This document shows, in pieces, positions 33,790-46,205 of a DNA stretch of 64,000 nt; position 1 is the stretch's first letter; each line of letters opens with the position of its first letter. This DNA comes from Antedon mediterranea. Lineage: Eukaryota; Echinodermata; Crinoidea; Comatulida; Antedonidae. The DNA lies in assembly GCF_964355755.1 (NCBI RefSeq), contig NC_092671.1, positions 11,917,001 through 11,981,000 of the forward strand. The letters run 5' to 3'. Both the position numbers and the translations under genes were made by a program. Under the pieces are notes generated by a model. That model saw only the letters and a list, made by a program, of their open reading frames with translations, was not told where the DNA came from and ran no database searches.

Positions 33790-34645
33790 ACCGATCACTG
33801 TGTCCGACTTCGAAATTTTACTTCGCCCATTTCAATTTCTTGTTTGTTGAAACTAAATACCTCACCCAGATACTAGGAAACAGAGAGTGAAGAGGGTCCG
33901 TGTGAACTCTTGTGATCATCACACCCACTTCATAAGCACACGCCTACGCAAAAATATAAAGTATTTTAGCTTATCGGAACAAAGTGGTTTCAATAAGGAA
34001 GAGCTGTCCATTGTATTTAAGGTCTACATCAGACCCGTTTTAGAATACGTCGCCCCAGTTTGGCATTTTGGTATAACCCACGCACAATCCAACCTGATTG
34101 AACGCGTCCGGAAAAGGGCTTGTAGGTGTATAATAGGCTGGGAACTATACATCATACGATGCGGCCCTGACTGAGTTAGGCTTTGAACGTTTGTCAGACC
34201 GCCGTGACCTGCTTTGTGCCAATTTTGCTCACAAATACAATAGATTTAGTGAATGGTTCCCACTAAACAATAAAACACATAACATGAATATGCGAAACTC
34301 ACTTAAATACAAAGAATATAAATGTAGAACTAAACGATTCCAATGCTCCCCTATACCATCAATGGTTAAATTACTAAATGAATGAACGAAAAATAATGAA
34401 AATGAAAACTATATTTATTTATTTTTATATATTTAAACATTATATATTTTTGAAGATATTTTTCTACTAATCAATTGACTATGTACCGTAACTTAACTAT
34501 TGTATTAATCTTCATATTGCTCATTTTGTTTAATTCTGTATATTTTGTATAATGTATTTAACTACTCAGTTCGCAATTCAGTTTATACTGCCATGAATTG
34601 TTTTATGTATATACTTGTTGATGAATAAAGGATACCGAAAGAAAA
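33790..34645 (+). pseudogene. 5'-truncated LINE: C-terminal end of reverse transcriptase
   Basis: The frame 33887-34174 contains SGFNKEELSIVFKVYIRPVL, EYVAPVWHFG and ERVRKRACRCIIG, the RT thumb and connection region of LINE proteins (xxYxRPxLEYxxPVWH, then RVQKRAxRxIxG). After a frameshift near 34165 the frame 34191-34385 continues with LSDRRDLLCANFAHKY, NNKTHNMNMRNSLKYK and CSPIPSMVKLLNE. The untranslated tail runs to about 34645, where AATAAAGGATACCGAAAGAA marks the likely 3' end. It is a different family from the LINE at 10 kb. Confidence 0.75.
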
Positions 34646-35473
34646 AAACTATTTCTACCTGTGCACATCTAAGGTCCAGTTTTGGATGGACAAAAATAGA
34701 TGGAGGAAATAAGGAACATAATATACTGAGAATTGTTGTTATGTAAAACCTAACGATAAAAATAAATTTAATCAAGATCATCATTTCTTTATACGAACCT
34801 GCTACGGATTATCAAGTTACAATGCATATCAATAATGTACATCGTTTTAAATCATTCAATAATAACAACATGTAGATTCACGGCATAAATGATGACGATA
34901 ACCGAAATGCTTAATGGTAATAATAAACGAATAGTGCGCTAACTACCTCATTAGCAAGATACTTATCTTAAGTAGTAAAACATTTAGAACGATCTCATAT
35001 TTCCCTATCATTTAAAAGTATTGGTATTTACTTATGCATAACGAAGTCTACATTTTACTTTATCAATTTGGATTGAGAGAGCCGAACGGCGCGTATTTGC
35101 AATATCATTCGAGGGATGGCAAGACTATGATATCGATTATATTTGTAGGCCCAATTGTAATACAGTAGTTATTACAACAGATAAAAATCAAACATACTTA
35201 TACATCAATAAGGGAAGAGAATCAAACGACCGGATTTTGGAAAAATAAAGATTCAGGACAATATAAATTACTAGGTTCTATGTCGTCCAGTAATCTCATT
35301 ACAATGCGTACAAGTTAAATTCATTCGTAGTTTATTTACAAACTTTTACACATGCATATACATTCCTAGATCCATCTCTACCAGAAATTAACGATAACGT
35401 ATTTTACAACTTTATAAATTAATCATGCATAACGAAGAGCGCATCACAGTTCTGCGCATGTACAAACACATTA
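34646..35473. other. No gene recognised
   Basis: AT-rich DNA without convincing exons, RNA genes or repeats. Confidence 0.5.
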
Positions 35474-35701
35474 TTATTTACTAAATACTGTATTTGCATT
35501 CGGTTCGGGCCTATTTATATTATATCTGCTGGTGAAACGTGGTCCTACGAGATTTACCCAGCCAGCCCAGCACTGCTTCGTGGAAGGTTGTACAACAAAT
35601 ATTGCTGTTGAATTTGTAATTGCCATAGCTGCGTCGTTGCTTATACGTCGTTGACGGTTACAGAACTCATATTCGTTTTTGCCGTCGTCTCCTATAACCA
35701 T
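35474..35701 (-). CDS. Hypothetical 75-residue ORF or exon
   Basis: An ATG-started frame on - whose composition is richer in GC than its surroundings includes YEFCNRQRRISNDAAMAI and QPSTKQCWAGW. A possible acceptor (TTAATTCAG) lies 18-20 bases before the ATG and a GTAAAT donor follows TGG, so it may be an internal or first coding exon. No family recognised. Confidence 0.2.
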   Translation of the reverse strand: MVIGDDGKNEYEFCNRQRRISNDAAMAITNSTAIFVVQPSTKQCWAGWVNLVGPRFTSRYNINRPEPNANTVFSK

Positions 35702-36027
35702 TTTCAGAAAATTAACTGAATTAAGCTAATCTAAATCAATTAAAATCGGGCTTAAAATGCGTCAGCCGTGGTATTTAGACAAATGAAATTCATATATCGA
35801 ATTTCTTTACATGCTGTTGATCTGCATTTAATAAATATATTTGAATATTGTCATGTACCAAAGTTTAGTAAAACCCTCTCTGTATTCAAGTTTCAGAGAA
35901 AGCGATTGTCGGAATTGTCTCTTTATTATATCTAGACGTGCAGACGACCGTTTAAGATTCGAAAGTGATATGGCAATGGCTCTTTAAGGTAAATCTATGC
36001 AAATCAAAACATGAAGATGAAATTAAG

Positions 36028-36150
36028 GCATCCATTACAATGTCACAAAAACGGATCGGACGACAACCCCTATCATCCATTATAATTTCACAAAAACGGA
36101 TCGGACGACAACCGCTATTATTCATTACAATTTCACAAAACGGATCGGAT
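36028..36150. repeat. 45-bp tandem repeat, about 2.7 copies
   Basis: The unit CATCCATTACAATGTCACAA continues with AAACGGATCGGACGACAACC and CCTAT, repeated with few changes. A run of 13 G lies at 36185-36197. Confidence 0.85.
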
Positions 36151-36233
36151 ATTTCTACTATTTTTAAACTAGTACCGAAATCGATGGGGGGGGGGGAGAG
36201 GGGGTGGTGAAGATAAACAAAAAATGAATGCAA

Positions 36234-36918
36234 CCATACATTGTGGTAGGAGAAGAATTACAAATAGCGGCAGGCAATAATATGCGCATACGATGTATGG
36301 ATCAGACTGTTTTTCTTCCAGTGAAGCGCACATGAATCTGAGGTGCTTTAACTATTCGGTCACGCCCTTCTTCTTTAAAATCATTTGCATAATTATTTTT
36401 GCTCCCTGGATTTGTTTGTTGCAGGTTTTACATAAACACCTGCGTCACAAAATCGATTTAACTGGTTGAAATTATCGTACCGTACATACGAAAAACTCAT
36501 CACCAAATTTGCGTCATTGCATGTCAATTTACTCAGTTGCGCCAACAAAAATAATGCCATTCAAATACGTCACTGGTACAGTTCCAATATTTATTAAAAC
36601 CAAAATCGCAGAACAAAAAAGAGCATTATCTTAAAAAATACAATCCAGCAATGACAGTTGGGCAAGACAAAATCTTACAAAGGCAACATCTAATATTATA
36701 CTTTATGTAATAAAAAACAATTAGTTATACGCCAACATATTAGTAGTCCAAATTTTCTTCTAATCACAATATCTTTCTTGGTTAAACAAAACAAAAATTT
36801 ATACAATACAGCGATTTTCATTACCAGATTCTAAAAGGTGGGAATATTGAAACATTTATTGATTTAAGCAGAATTTTATAAACATTATTTCCAACAAGCC
36901 TCATAACGTTTTAAGAAA
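36234..36918. promoter_or_regulatory. SAFB-like gene 3' flank with possible poly(A) signals
   Basis: On -, AATAAA words occur at 36855-36860 and 36590-36595 downstream of the stop codon. Either could end the transcript. No coding sequence is seen here. Confidence 0.35.
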
Positions 36919-39900
36919 TTAATACCTTTGTCCCCTCTGTCCTCCACCAAAACTAACATCACCTTGATGTGGGCGACTTCGATCAATACCAAAATTACTA
37001 CCGCCTGTAGCTAATGGAATGGGATTCATCATATTACCACCATACATGCCACCAGCTATGTTTCCAGGTTGTTGCATGTTAGGTCCACCACCACCCATGT
37101 ACCCCCCACTTGGCCGGGTCTGCAACGATTGATTAATTGGTGTAGACATCTGTGACATGTTTCCTTGATTCATTGGTCCACCAACCAAACCAGCTCCTGT
37201 ATTTGGCCATCGTTCAACTGCTCTATTCATCAAGTTGTTATCAAGGTTATTCTGCGGCCAATTACTGTCAGGCTGTCGTGGACCCTGACCTAACAAGCCA
37301 CCGATGGCATGAACTGAATTATTATCTTCACGTCCACTTCTATCGCGATTATTTGCACGATCGTATTCCATTCTTGCAGAGTATTGTTGATTACGATCTC
37401 TGTTGAAATCACGCCTATCATTTTCCCGTAGCTCTACATGTCTCTCATTTCCAGTTACTCTTCTATCTGACCTTTGACCACCAGATTCTCGGACTTGACC
37501 ACTGGCACGCTCTGCTTTCCAATCAGGCCGAACATTAGTTGAAGTATCTCTGGCAGTATCGGTCCTATTGCTTGGACGTCCACTTGTTTCTTCACGACTT
37601 GCTGCACCACGACGATGTTCATTGGCATGGTGTGTCTGATTACTACGATCTCTCTCTTGTGCATTTCTCTGTGGCTCTCGCCTCTCCCTATTTTCATGTG
37701 TTCTGGCACGAGTTTCAGTACTACTGGTATTAGACTTAACAGCTGGATATCTAGAATCCCTGCCAGTGGTAGCAGCAGTTTGTCTTCTTTGAGTATCACG
37801 CTCTCTACCTCCGGCAACTACTCGTCGTTCATCTCTTGGCGATCTTCTAGGGGCTGTAGTATTTGTTTCTCTTCGTGGATGTGCATTTTCACGCCTTCGA
37901 GACTGGTCAGTAGCACGGAAATCCTCACGTCTATTAGCAGCATTCGCCTCTCTGCGAACTGGATCAGTTCGTCTGTTGATCTCTTCACGTCTGTTTCTGT
38001 TATCTCTGTTCAAATTGTCATCACGTCTAGAATCATCACGCCTTGTTTGGTCATCTCTAAAGCGACCAACTCCTTGACCAGTAAACTTTGTAACCTGAAG
38101 ATCTTCTCGCCTCATCTGCTCATTACCTCGTCTGTCATACCTCTCTACACGTCTTTCCATGTGAGAATTGTCACCAACTCTGGAAGAATTCCACATATTT
38201 CCATCATTCATATCCGGTCTGTTGAAATCGTCTAAGCCACCAGGTCGACTTCTTTTGTTATCGTGCCAGTACGGATCAGCATCTCTAACTGGAGGAGCTC
38301 GACTGTCGAGAGTTCTTTTCAAATTGGCTCTTCTTTCCTGCTCTTGTCTAACTTGAATTTCTAACCTACGCTGTTCTTCACGTTCACGCTCTAACCTCTG
38401 TTCTTCTCTAATGCGCTCTTGTTGTAACCTAAGTCGTTCGCGTTCCAGTCTATCTCTTTCCAACTTTTCTCTTTCCAATCGTTGCCTTTCAAGTTCTAAT
38501 TGCTGCCTCTCGCGTTGAATCTTCATCTCTTCTTCTCTATGCTGTCTCCTTAGAATTTCTCGTTCTCTTCTTAAAGCATTTTCTCTGTCACGCATTCTAC
38601 GGCGTTCTTTTTCCCTCATCTCTCGTTCTCGCTGGCGCTGACGTTCCCTCTCTCGCTGTTCTTTAATTTTATCTAATGACAGCACATCCTTCTTCTCCTT
38701 TGAATCTTTCCTATCTTTTTCGCCTTTATCTGCACTGACTGATGACTTTCCACCTGTTCTGTCTTTACTGGCATCCCTTTTATTCCCTGGACTTTTAGAA
38801 GAGCTTCCTTCCTTCTTTTCACTTTTCCCATCGGATTTACCTAAAAAAGGGAAATTGAATATTTTCAAAATAACTAAACTGATTAAAGAAGCAAAGTTTG
38901 GTTTTTAATTAAAATAACCAAATGTCTCTTTCTATTAAACTATAACATTGCAATACAATCGTGCATAATGTACGGAGAAAATATCAAAATTTACATTTTA
39001 AAACATCAATTTATGAATGTTAAATTGACATCAAGGTTACACAATCTACATCGATTTAGGTTTCAGTTATTAAAGGTTACTTATTGTAACATGATCCCAG
39101 CAACAAATATTAATGTCTAACAATTCTACACTTGTAAATCTAAACCAAGCAGAAACCAAACTACTACATTATGAACTTATTTAAACTAAAGTGTAATACT
39201 AAGGATTTCAAAGAACAATATTGAGTACAAGCAGCTAAAACACCTTAAATGTTTGTAATGTTTAATCGTATAATTTTGTTTATATTGATTGCAACAATGA
39301 ATTTTACAACAGTATGCATACCTGTGGCCTTTGATGGGCTAGACATACTTTTACTGGCTTCTTTCTTATCATCAGACTTCTTATCATCTGTCTTTTTATC
39401 ATCAGTCTTTTCGCTGGTCTTCTCCTCTTTTTTAGCAGTGTCTGGTTTTTCTTTGCTAGTGACTGGTTTGTCTTTTGACGACTTGTCTCTACTATTTGTG
39501 CTACTACTCGTAGATTTTTCTGCTGCTTTGGTAGATTTTTCAGCAGGTTTCTTTTCAGTAGTTTTGGCTTTCTCGGATGTTTTGGGTTTTTCAGTCGATT
39601 TTGAATCTCTTTTTGTGTCAGACGTGCGACTACTGGATTCCCGACTGTCTCGTCTTGGTGTGGAAGGTGTTGTTTTCCTGGACGATGAGGATGACGAATT
39701 AGGAATAGGAGCAGGATCGTTCCGGGCCTGAGAATGATAAGAAGTATTATTATTTCATTAAAGTTTTTAATATTACTTACTTTTAACTTACTAAAATTAC
39801 AAAAGTAATGTACAGCTTGAAATCTCATAAATGTTAATCTAAATATTAATTAATTTTATTTAAATAGTAGAGCACATTCCTTGAAAATAGAAAAGCGATT

Positions 39901-42900
39901 TAAAATTTGGGTAGTAATAAAACAGATTTGATATACATTTAGCTTTTTCCCACACATGAATGGGAATTATATCTACAATTAGTTATGCTCAACATACCCA
40001 TTCTACATGTATGAGTTTGCCATGAAGCTCTGTCCTATGAAGGTGATTAATTGCCTTAGCCGCCTCTGACCCTGTGGACATTGTAACAAACCCATAGCAA
40101 GCTGCCCCTGGGCTACGTGCATTTGTCACTACCTTGGCTCCAATTACCTTTTAATAACAAGTGAACATTCATTTAATGCTATTGGCCATAAATATTTGTG
40201 TAAATCAGTCTCTAATGCATTAAGACATTAGTGTATTGATTTAAATATCAATAACTTCATGTTAAAGGTCAAAATAATAGCAATATAACGATTGCATCAG
40301 AAATTAACTTAAGAAACAATACAACTTTTACATGTGGTTGCAAAACAACAATGCACACACGCAGGAGAAAACTAAGATATTGCTTCATTAAATTTTGTAT
40401 AAAAAACTAATAAGATTTGTAAAACTGTAATCTACAACACCATATCCAATGAATAATTATAGATAATAAAACAAGGGTAAATCTGATTGATTATTAGATC
40501 ATAAGAACCTGATAAACTTGACTCATCATTTTCTATATACACTTTATTTACTAGGTATGTTCAGTGCCTAACCGTAAGCTTGAAAATATTATGTTTGAAT
40601 TGAACAATTAGTAAATTATATTTTATAACAAAGGAGGACAGTAATATAACAAAACAGTATAGAATAATAATATATAGGATGTAATATGCACAACATTATT
40701 TCCCATATATTAACTAAGTGATTTTCCATAAAGTTATTAAGAAAATTATGTATCAATATACCTTTCCGTATTTGCTGAATGACGATTTTAAATCAGCTGC
40801 TCTTGTAAGTTTAGATAAATTGCTTACCCACAGATTGCGTCCTACATTAGGTTAAACAAAATAAATTACAAGAAATGTATACCTATAAGAGAACTCAAAT
40901 ATCTTTTGCAAGAATATCACAATCCTAAATTATGTTTCCATTTTGTATAGCGAGGCAGCATTATTATAGTCACAATATGAACACATATATTAGTATTGCA
41001 TATATTACTACTGTATTTTTCAATTTTGTACAGCCTGTGCAATAATGTATGATATTCTAGACGCAGATTGGTTTATTTGGGGTTCTACTGTATGAGATTT
41101 TCCAATTAAAGTTACCAAGTCGGTGAAAAAAAATAACAAATTACCCTTTTCATCACGAGATGGAGTCTTGTTTGTAGTAGAGCTGCAAATATACATTAAA
41201 CAATATATTACAAAAATGCACTCAATGAAAACAACAACATATAGTCTCTTATATATTATCTAAACTGACAAATCTATTAAATGTACATGTAGGAATGTTA
41301 CTTAAGGCTAAATACCGATACTTCAATGAAATAAAGAATATACTGTCAGAGATACCAAAAATATATATATATAAATAAACTAATTCACTAAAAAAAAACA
41401 ACCCCTCATAATTATGAAGTAAATTTTATGCAATATCAGCATGCAGAATTTGTAATAGTAAAATTAAAGAATACTGTAGATTTCTCTTTACATTTTCCCT
41501 TCGTATCTAGTTTTATTTGATGCAACGCAATTCAGCTTCAGTCATAATTAGGATTCCATCCTTCATTTTTGTTTGTGGAACTAGCAATCTTATTAATATT
41601 TGTGTATTGTTGTGTTCAACATGCTTTAAATGTATATAATATGCACAATGTTGGTCAAAGAATTATCATGCAACATTTTGGTAAACTTTAGCCCTTGCAA
41701 AGATAAGTATACATGTGTATACAAGAACATGCAACTTGATATTCAATTTTTAACAATTCTCCAAATCACAGACGATATAAATTAACCTCTTTCGATTAGA
41801 AATGTAGACCATTGCTCTACAGAAACCATTCCTGTGGACATACTGTAGGCGGCATCAAATTTCTTATGGCAAAGATTGGTACAGCATCACCTCAGATCAG
41901 ATTGCCCACGGGAACATGACACGATACCTTCATGCCCCAAGCAACTTCCTAGTGTCTTCATCAGTACCAACTCACATCAGTACACCAAGAGATGCGTGAT
42001 CAACTTAAGCACACTTCAGACCATCATAATAGATAAATTAGGATACTGCTTTCATAATACAACAAGTGGACTGATTTATCTTGGTACTAACTATGCAAAA
42101 GTGGATCTATGAAATCACTGTCGCTGCACTACAATTACTCTGGGCAAACTAGTCACTATTAAAAATGTACTTAAATATTATTTCCTTAATTAACTAATAC
42201 AGTACTGTACTATTTCTTTAAAGACAGTTCACAAGAAGCCTGCCATTCAGTGCCTAATACAATTGACATCACAAACCTTTTACTGCGTGAACCACCAGTA
42301 GTTGTACCTGATGCAGGTTTTCTGTCACCTGCAGCATCCTTGCTAGTCGACTTCTCATCTTTTTTCTCATCTTTACCGGCGTCTTTCGAACTACCTTTAG
42401 ACTCAGCAGTTTTTGTACTGGTCGCATCAGCATTTGCTTTATCAATCCCCTCATCTTTAGTAGGTGTACCGCTACGCTCATCTCTAGATTCTGTATGATC
42501 TCCACTGGCAACTTCTTCTGGTCCCTTCTTAGGGGTTGAGGTTAGATCAGCATCAAGCTCCAGTAGAGCAGGTTCATCAACATGCACAACCAAACTCTCA
42601 TTATCTTCAGCTTTCAGAGTGGTAGAGGCATCGTTTTCAATGGCATTCTGGTTGGTTTGGGAGTCAGTTGTAACTGTAGATTCTGGGATTTGGGACAAGG
42701 ATGTACTATCAACATCCTCAGCAGAATTTGTATTCTTGTCTTGGTCACTACTTGCTGTAACATTGAATGCAAACACGTAAGTAGAAAACAGTTAGATTTT
42801 TTACATGAAAAAAGAAACAGAATTAACTTTTTTATATACTTACCAAAGGAATGATTTTGAGAATTAACTATTTGAATGTAACAAAATGTGTAAGCTTTCT

Positions 42901-45900
42901 TGTCTATTTGGTAATTTATAAATAAATAATATTGTGCAGTATTAATGTTGACCAGAATTCAGACATCTATAGCAGTACTCACTGCAAGGTAGTAGATCAG
43001 TAGTTTAAGCCAGTCAAATGTGAGCTCTCTTCTCTCAGCTCAAATTCTTTCTTTCTTTTATCCAGTGAAAGACAGCATCATTACATTCTTATCGTAAGGT
43101 TTGACACAGAGGACAGTGTTGCATTATTCACTTGAAGACCATTAAACATTTCGTCAATTAAAAATGGATGTGTAGTAAAACAACACTTAGTTGTTAGCGG
43201 TTCTGACGTTTATACAGAATAATAATGAAATACAATGCAATTGTATTTTTTGTTGTCTTCACTGTGTAACCCCACTGTATGTCTGGTATATCGATGTCAG
43301 CTACATACTCAACACCACTGTATGGCAGGTATATCAATGTCAGCTACATACTCAACACCACTGTATGCCTGGTATATCGATGTCAGTTACATACTCAACA
43401 CTACTGTACACCTGGTAGATCGATGTCAGCTATGTACTAAACACCACTGTACGCTTGGTAAATTGATACATACTCAACACTAGTCTATGCCTGCTATATC
43501 AGCTACATGTTCAACACATCTATGCCTGGCAATCAATAACAGCTACGTATTCAACACGTATGTCTGGTATCAGCTTGTATTCAACACCACTGTATGTCTA
43601 GTAATCGATATCAGCTATGTATTCAAATATTGGCAACGGCTGTGTCTATGAAGGGGTCTGTTAGATAACTTCCCAAAATAACCCATCATGTGTTTATATG
43701 AAAGTAACTCATCATTGTTTTCAATCCAAGTAGCCAAAACACTGTCAACATAACCACTTCATATTGGTGTTGCCCTCACTATATAAACAAGTTGAGTAGT
43801 ATTATAGTTTTGCAGTGCAAGAGCCAATCAATGTTTTTGGCAGTTTTGAATGAGTTAGATAACCTTTACATTCTGTTGAACTTTTCATTCTAGACATCAC
43901 TCGCAGAACATCAAATTTGATCAATTCAGCTTAACCATTGCCGACATCTTAGTTCAGAATAGAATGTTATTACCACTAAACGGAAATTCCATGCATTATT
44001 TAGGGATTAATTTTTGTTTAATTAACAACACAGGATGTAATGTATCAACATGCTCTGTAAGCCAGGTCTTGTACAAGGCTTAGTTAGCAGAATTTTTTTT
44101 TTTAATTCAAATTTGAAATCCAAATATTAATATAAATGCATGTAACATGCATATATCAATTTTAAAATGCATGGAATTTCACAATAGAGAAGAAAGCTTA
44201 AACATTTTTTTTTGGTAAAGTGATAGGCCATCAATGATCTTTTGTTTTGGTTGTAAATATTTTTTTGTTTTTTAAATAATGATTGTTAGTATCTCTCGTT
44301 GACTCGTAACTATACCTTTATTATTAACTTCAGTAGCATCATCTTCAACTTCCTAAAATGAAAACAAAAACATTACATTCATTTAATTCTGTGTATAAAT
44401 TCAAAAATTAATTTCTTAAACCAAGCAAGTTTCAAAGAAGTTATTACAGCATTTGTTCTGGAAAAGTTTTTATTGTATGTCCAATTGCAAGCGATTAAGT
44501 TCGCTGTTGGAGTCCCTCTGGTCAAGCGTGTGTGTGTGAAAACACTTTTCATTTGCACTGTTCATATCCGAGTAAAATTCAGAATAAGTTGAATTGATAT
44601 TCTGTTTATACTTACGTCTTCAGTTAGAAGCTGGTCATACTCTGCGTTCACATTCAGGGCATCCTCATTGTCTTCATCAATGCTTTCAAGTACTTCAACC
44701 AAATCACTCTATTAAATAATATCATGAGAAATCATGGTAATGAATTTGTAATCACCATTAGACATCGTTGTCAAATGTCTGTTTGTTCTACAAAGTAGCT
44801 TAGAGAAGCATGTGTGTTAAAAATCAAACCTCAATAACATCATCAATCGTCTCCATTTTTTCTTCATCTAACAGCTCTAGCTGATTTTCTACACCATCGT
44901 CATCTGCACTAGCTTCCTCCAAAATCTGCATTCCATGCTCTTCTAGTTGCTTCTCCGAATCTTCAGTCTCCATCCCTTCTTCTAATTCATCAGTCATCTG
45001 TAATATATTGATGCATGTTAGTTCAAGTTTATTTGTATACTGTGTATTCTTACTACAGTAGCTGATTAATAATGAAACTTAAATTCAATACAAAATATAA
45101 ATACACTATTAGGAAATTCTATTATATTTTGTTGTATGTTTACCTCTAAAGAGTTGTCTGCATTTTCTTCTCCGTCTTGCTCTTTTTTCTCTGAAATAAA
45201 ACATCAATAACATAATCATATTAATTAAAAAAACCAAATCATATTTCCATATATAAATTAATACAATGTCAATAGGCCTATAATATTTTGTCAGGATGGA
45301 AATTAAATTTGGTTTTTACTGACTTGTTGCTGGTTTCTTGGCTGGTGTACTACTTGAGACTTCAATCAATATTTTATCGGGATCACCACCTTCTTCTTCT
45401 ACAGCCTGTGTAAGTGTGAATATCAAATGCATGTTTAAAATATTAAAACCTTAGAAATGTATATTATTTATATTAATTTTAATTTTATTTACAGACTGTT
45501 TTACTTACATCATTTCTGTTCCAGCTAGGCCCTAGCTAGTAGGCCTAATATTATTAATAATAAATAACATAGCCTATCGGGAGTGTGCCTATTTATTGAT
45601 TGATTGTTGTTAAAAAAGTTTTAATAATGATGTCACTGTCAGCGTTAAAATTATTCATATTGACCATTTTATTTATTATCATTTAATAATACTAATAGGT
45701 AGCCTTAGCTAGGGGCCTACCTATTAATTAAATTAGCAAGTACAGGTAGCCTAGCTAGGGCCTACTCGGCTCCAGCTAGGCCTAGGCAAGCCTATATAGT
45801 ATATATGGCTTAGGCTAGCTTAAAGGGCTAAAGGGTAGGCCTACCTAGGCTATACCAACCGAGCTTAGCTCTACACAGCTAGCCCCTGGACCACCTATGC

Positions 45901-46089
45901 TAGGCCCTAGGCCGCGTCATATAAAGCATAAAACAACCAAACAACAGAATTATTAACCTTTTGTAATCTCTCAACCAAAACTGCTTTGACGCCAGTTTTT
46001 TCTAGTCCCCTTCTTTCAAGCTCTGATTTCAAATCTACCACTCTAAGTTCAGAAATTTTCTTTCCACCTGGAGTGTTCTCAACAGACAT
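36919..46089 (-). CDS. SAFB: Scaffold attachment factor B-like protein, complete, 12 coding exons
   Basis: Nuclear protein that links chromatin or scaffold-attachment DNA, RNA and transcription or splicing factors. Exons by GT/AG and phase: 45958-46089, 45324-45405, 45144-45190, 44830-44997, 44616-44708, 44316-44352, 42277-42754, 41145-41182, 40762-40841, 39998-40147, 39322-39727, 36919-38840. They sum to 3633 nt, i.e. 1210 residues plus stop, without a break. Domains: SAP helix-turn-helix at about 8-44 ([20 protein letters not shown]), acidic region at 45-345, RRM at about 359-435 (RNP2 LWVSNL, RNP1 ACYGFVTM), Ser/Lys-rich linker, Arg/Glu-rich long helix at about 627-746, Arg/Asp-rich stretch, and Gly/Met/Gln-rich tail ending RGQRY. 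Human SAFB has the same order and ends RRY. A vertebrate-type SAFB/SAFB2/SLTM split cannot be judged. The start is the first ATG before the SAP domain. Confidence 0.92.
41780..42130. other. Unassigned GC-richer block in a SAFB-like intron
   Basis: This intronic stretch has higher GC than the surrounding intron and a 78-codon open frame on + (41876-42112). It does not fit any splice phase of the host gene and matches no family I know. It is possibly an old repeat. Confidence 0.3.
43265..43625. repeat. 43-bp tandem repeat in a SAFB-like intron
   Basis: The unit CACTGTATGTCTGGTATATC continues with GATGTCAGCTACATACTCAA and CAC. About three well-kept copies begin near 43274, followed by increasingly degenerate and shortened copies to about 43625. 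Confidence 0.85.
45520..45915. repeat. Dense TAGGCCTA/CTAGGC cluster in SAFB-like intron 1
   Basis: Between exon 2 and exon 1 the sequence is packed with overlapping words such as TAGGCCTA, CCTAGGC, GCTAGG and AGCCTAG, many of them palindromic. The same palindrome is scattered through the window, but nowhere this densely. Confidence 0.7.
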
Positions 46090-46173
46090 TTTTCCAGTGA
46101 AAAACGACGACGGATCGAAAAGGAGCGAAATACCACGCGCGATCCCGAAAAAGCGAAGAGGAAAAATGTCGTG

Positions 46174-46181
46174 TCACGTGA
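46174..46181. promoter_or_regulatory. E-box (TCACGTGA) upstream of the SAFB-like start
   Basis: TCACGTGA lies 85 bases upstream of the ATG in a short GC-richer, CpG-bearing stretch (46085-46205) that is likely the 5' untranslated or core promoter region. This word is bound by bHLH-zip factors such as USF, MYC or MITF/TFE. Use here is inference. Confidence 0.3.
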
Positions 46182-46205
46182 TCGATCGTAAACAGTATCC
46201 CGGAT

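Noticed and set aside
37152-38356. Long + strand open frames opposite the last SAFB-like exon
   Set aside because: They are mirror frames of the Arg/Glu-rich coding exon, which is fully supported on -.
42210-42276. C-terminal extension of the 42277-42754 exon frame
   Set aside because: The frame merely reads into the intron; a GTTTGT donor at 42277/42276 and the phase of the 38-nt exon explain the true end.
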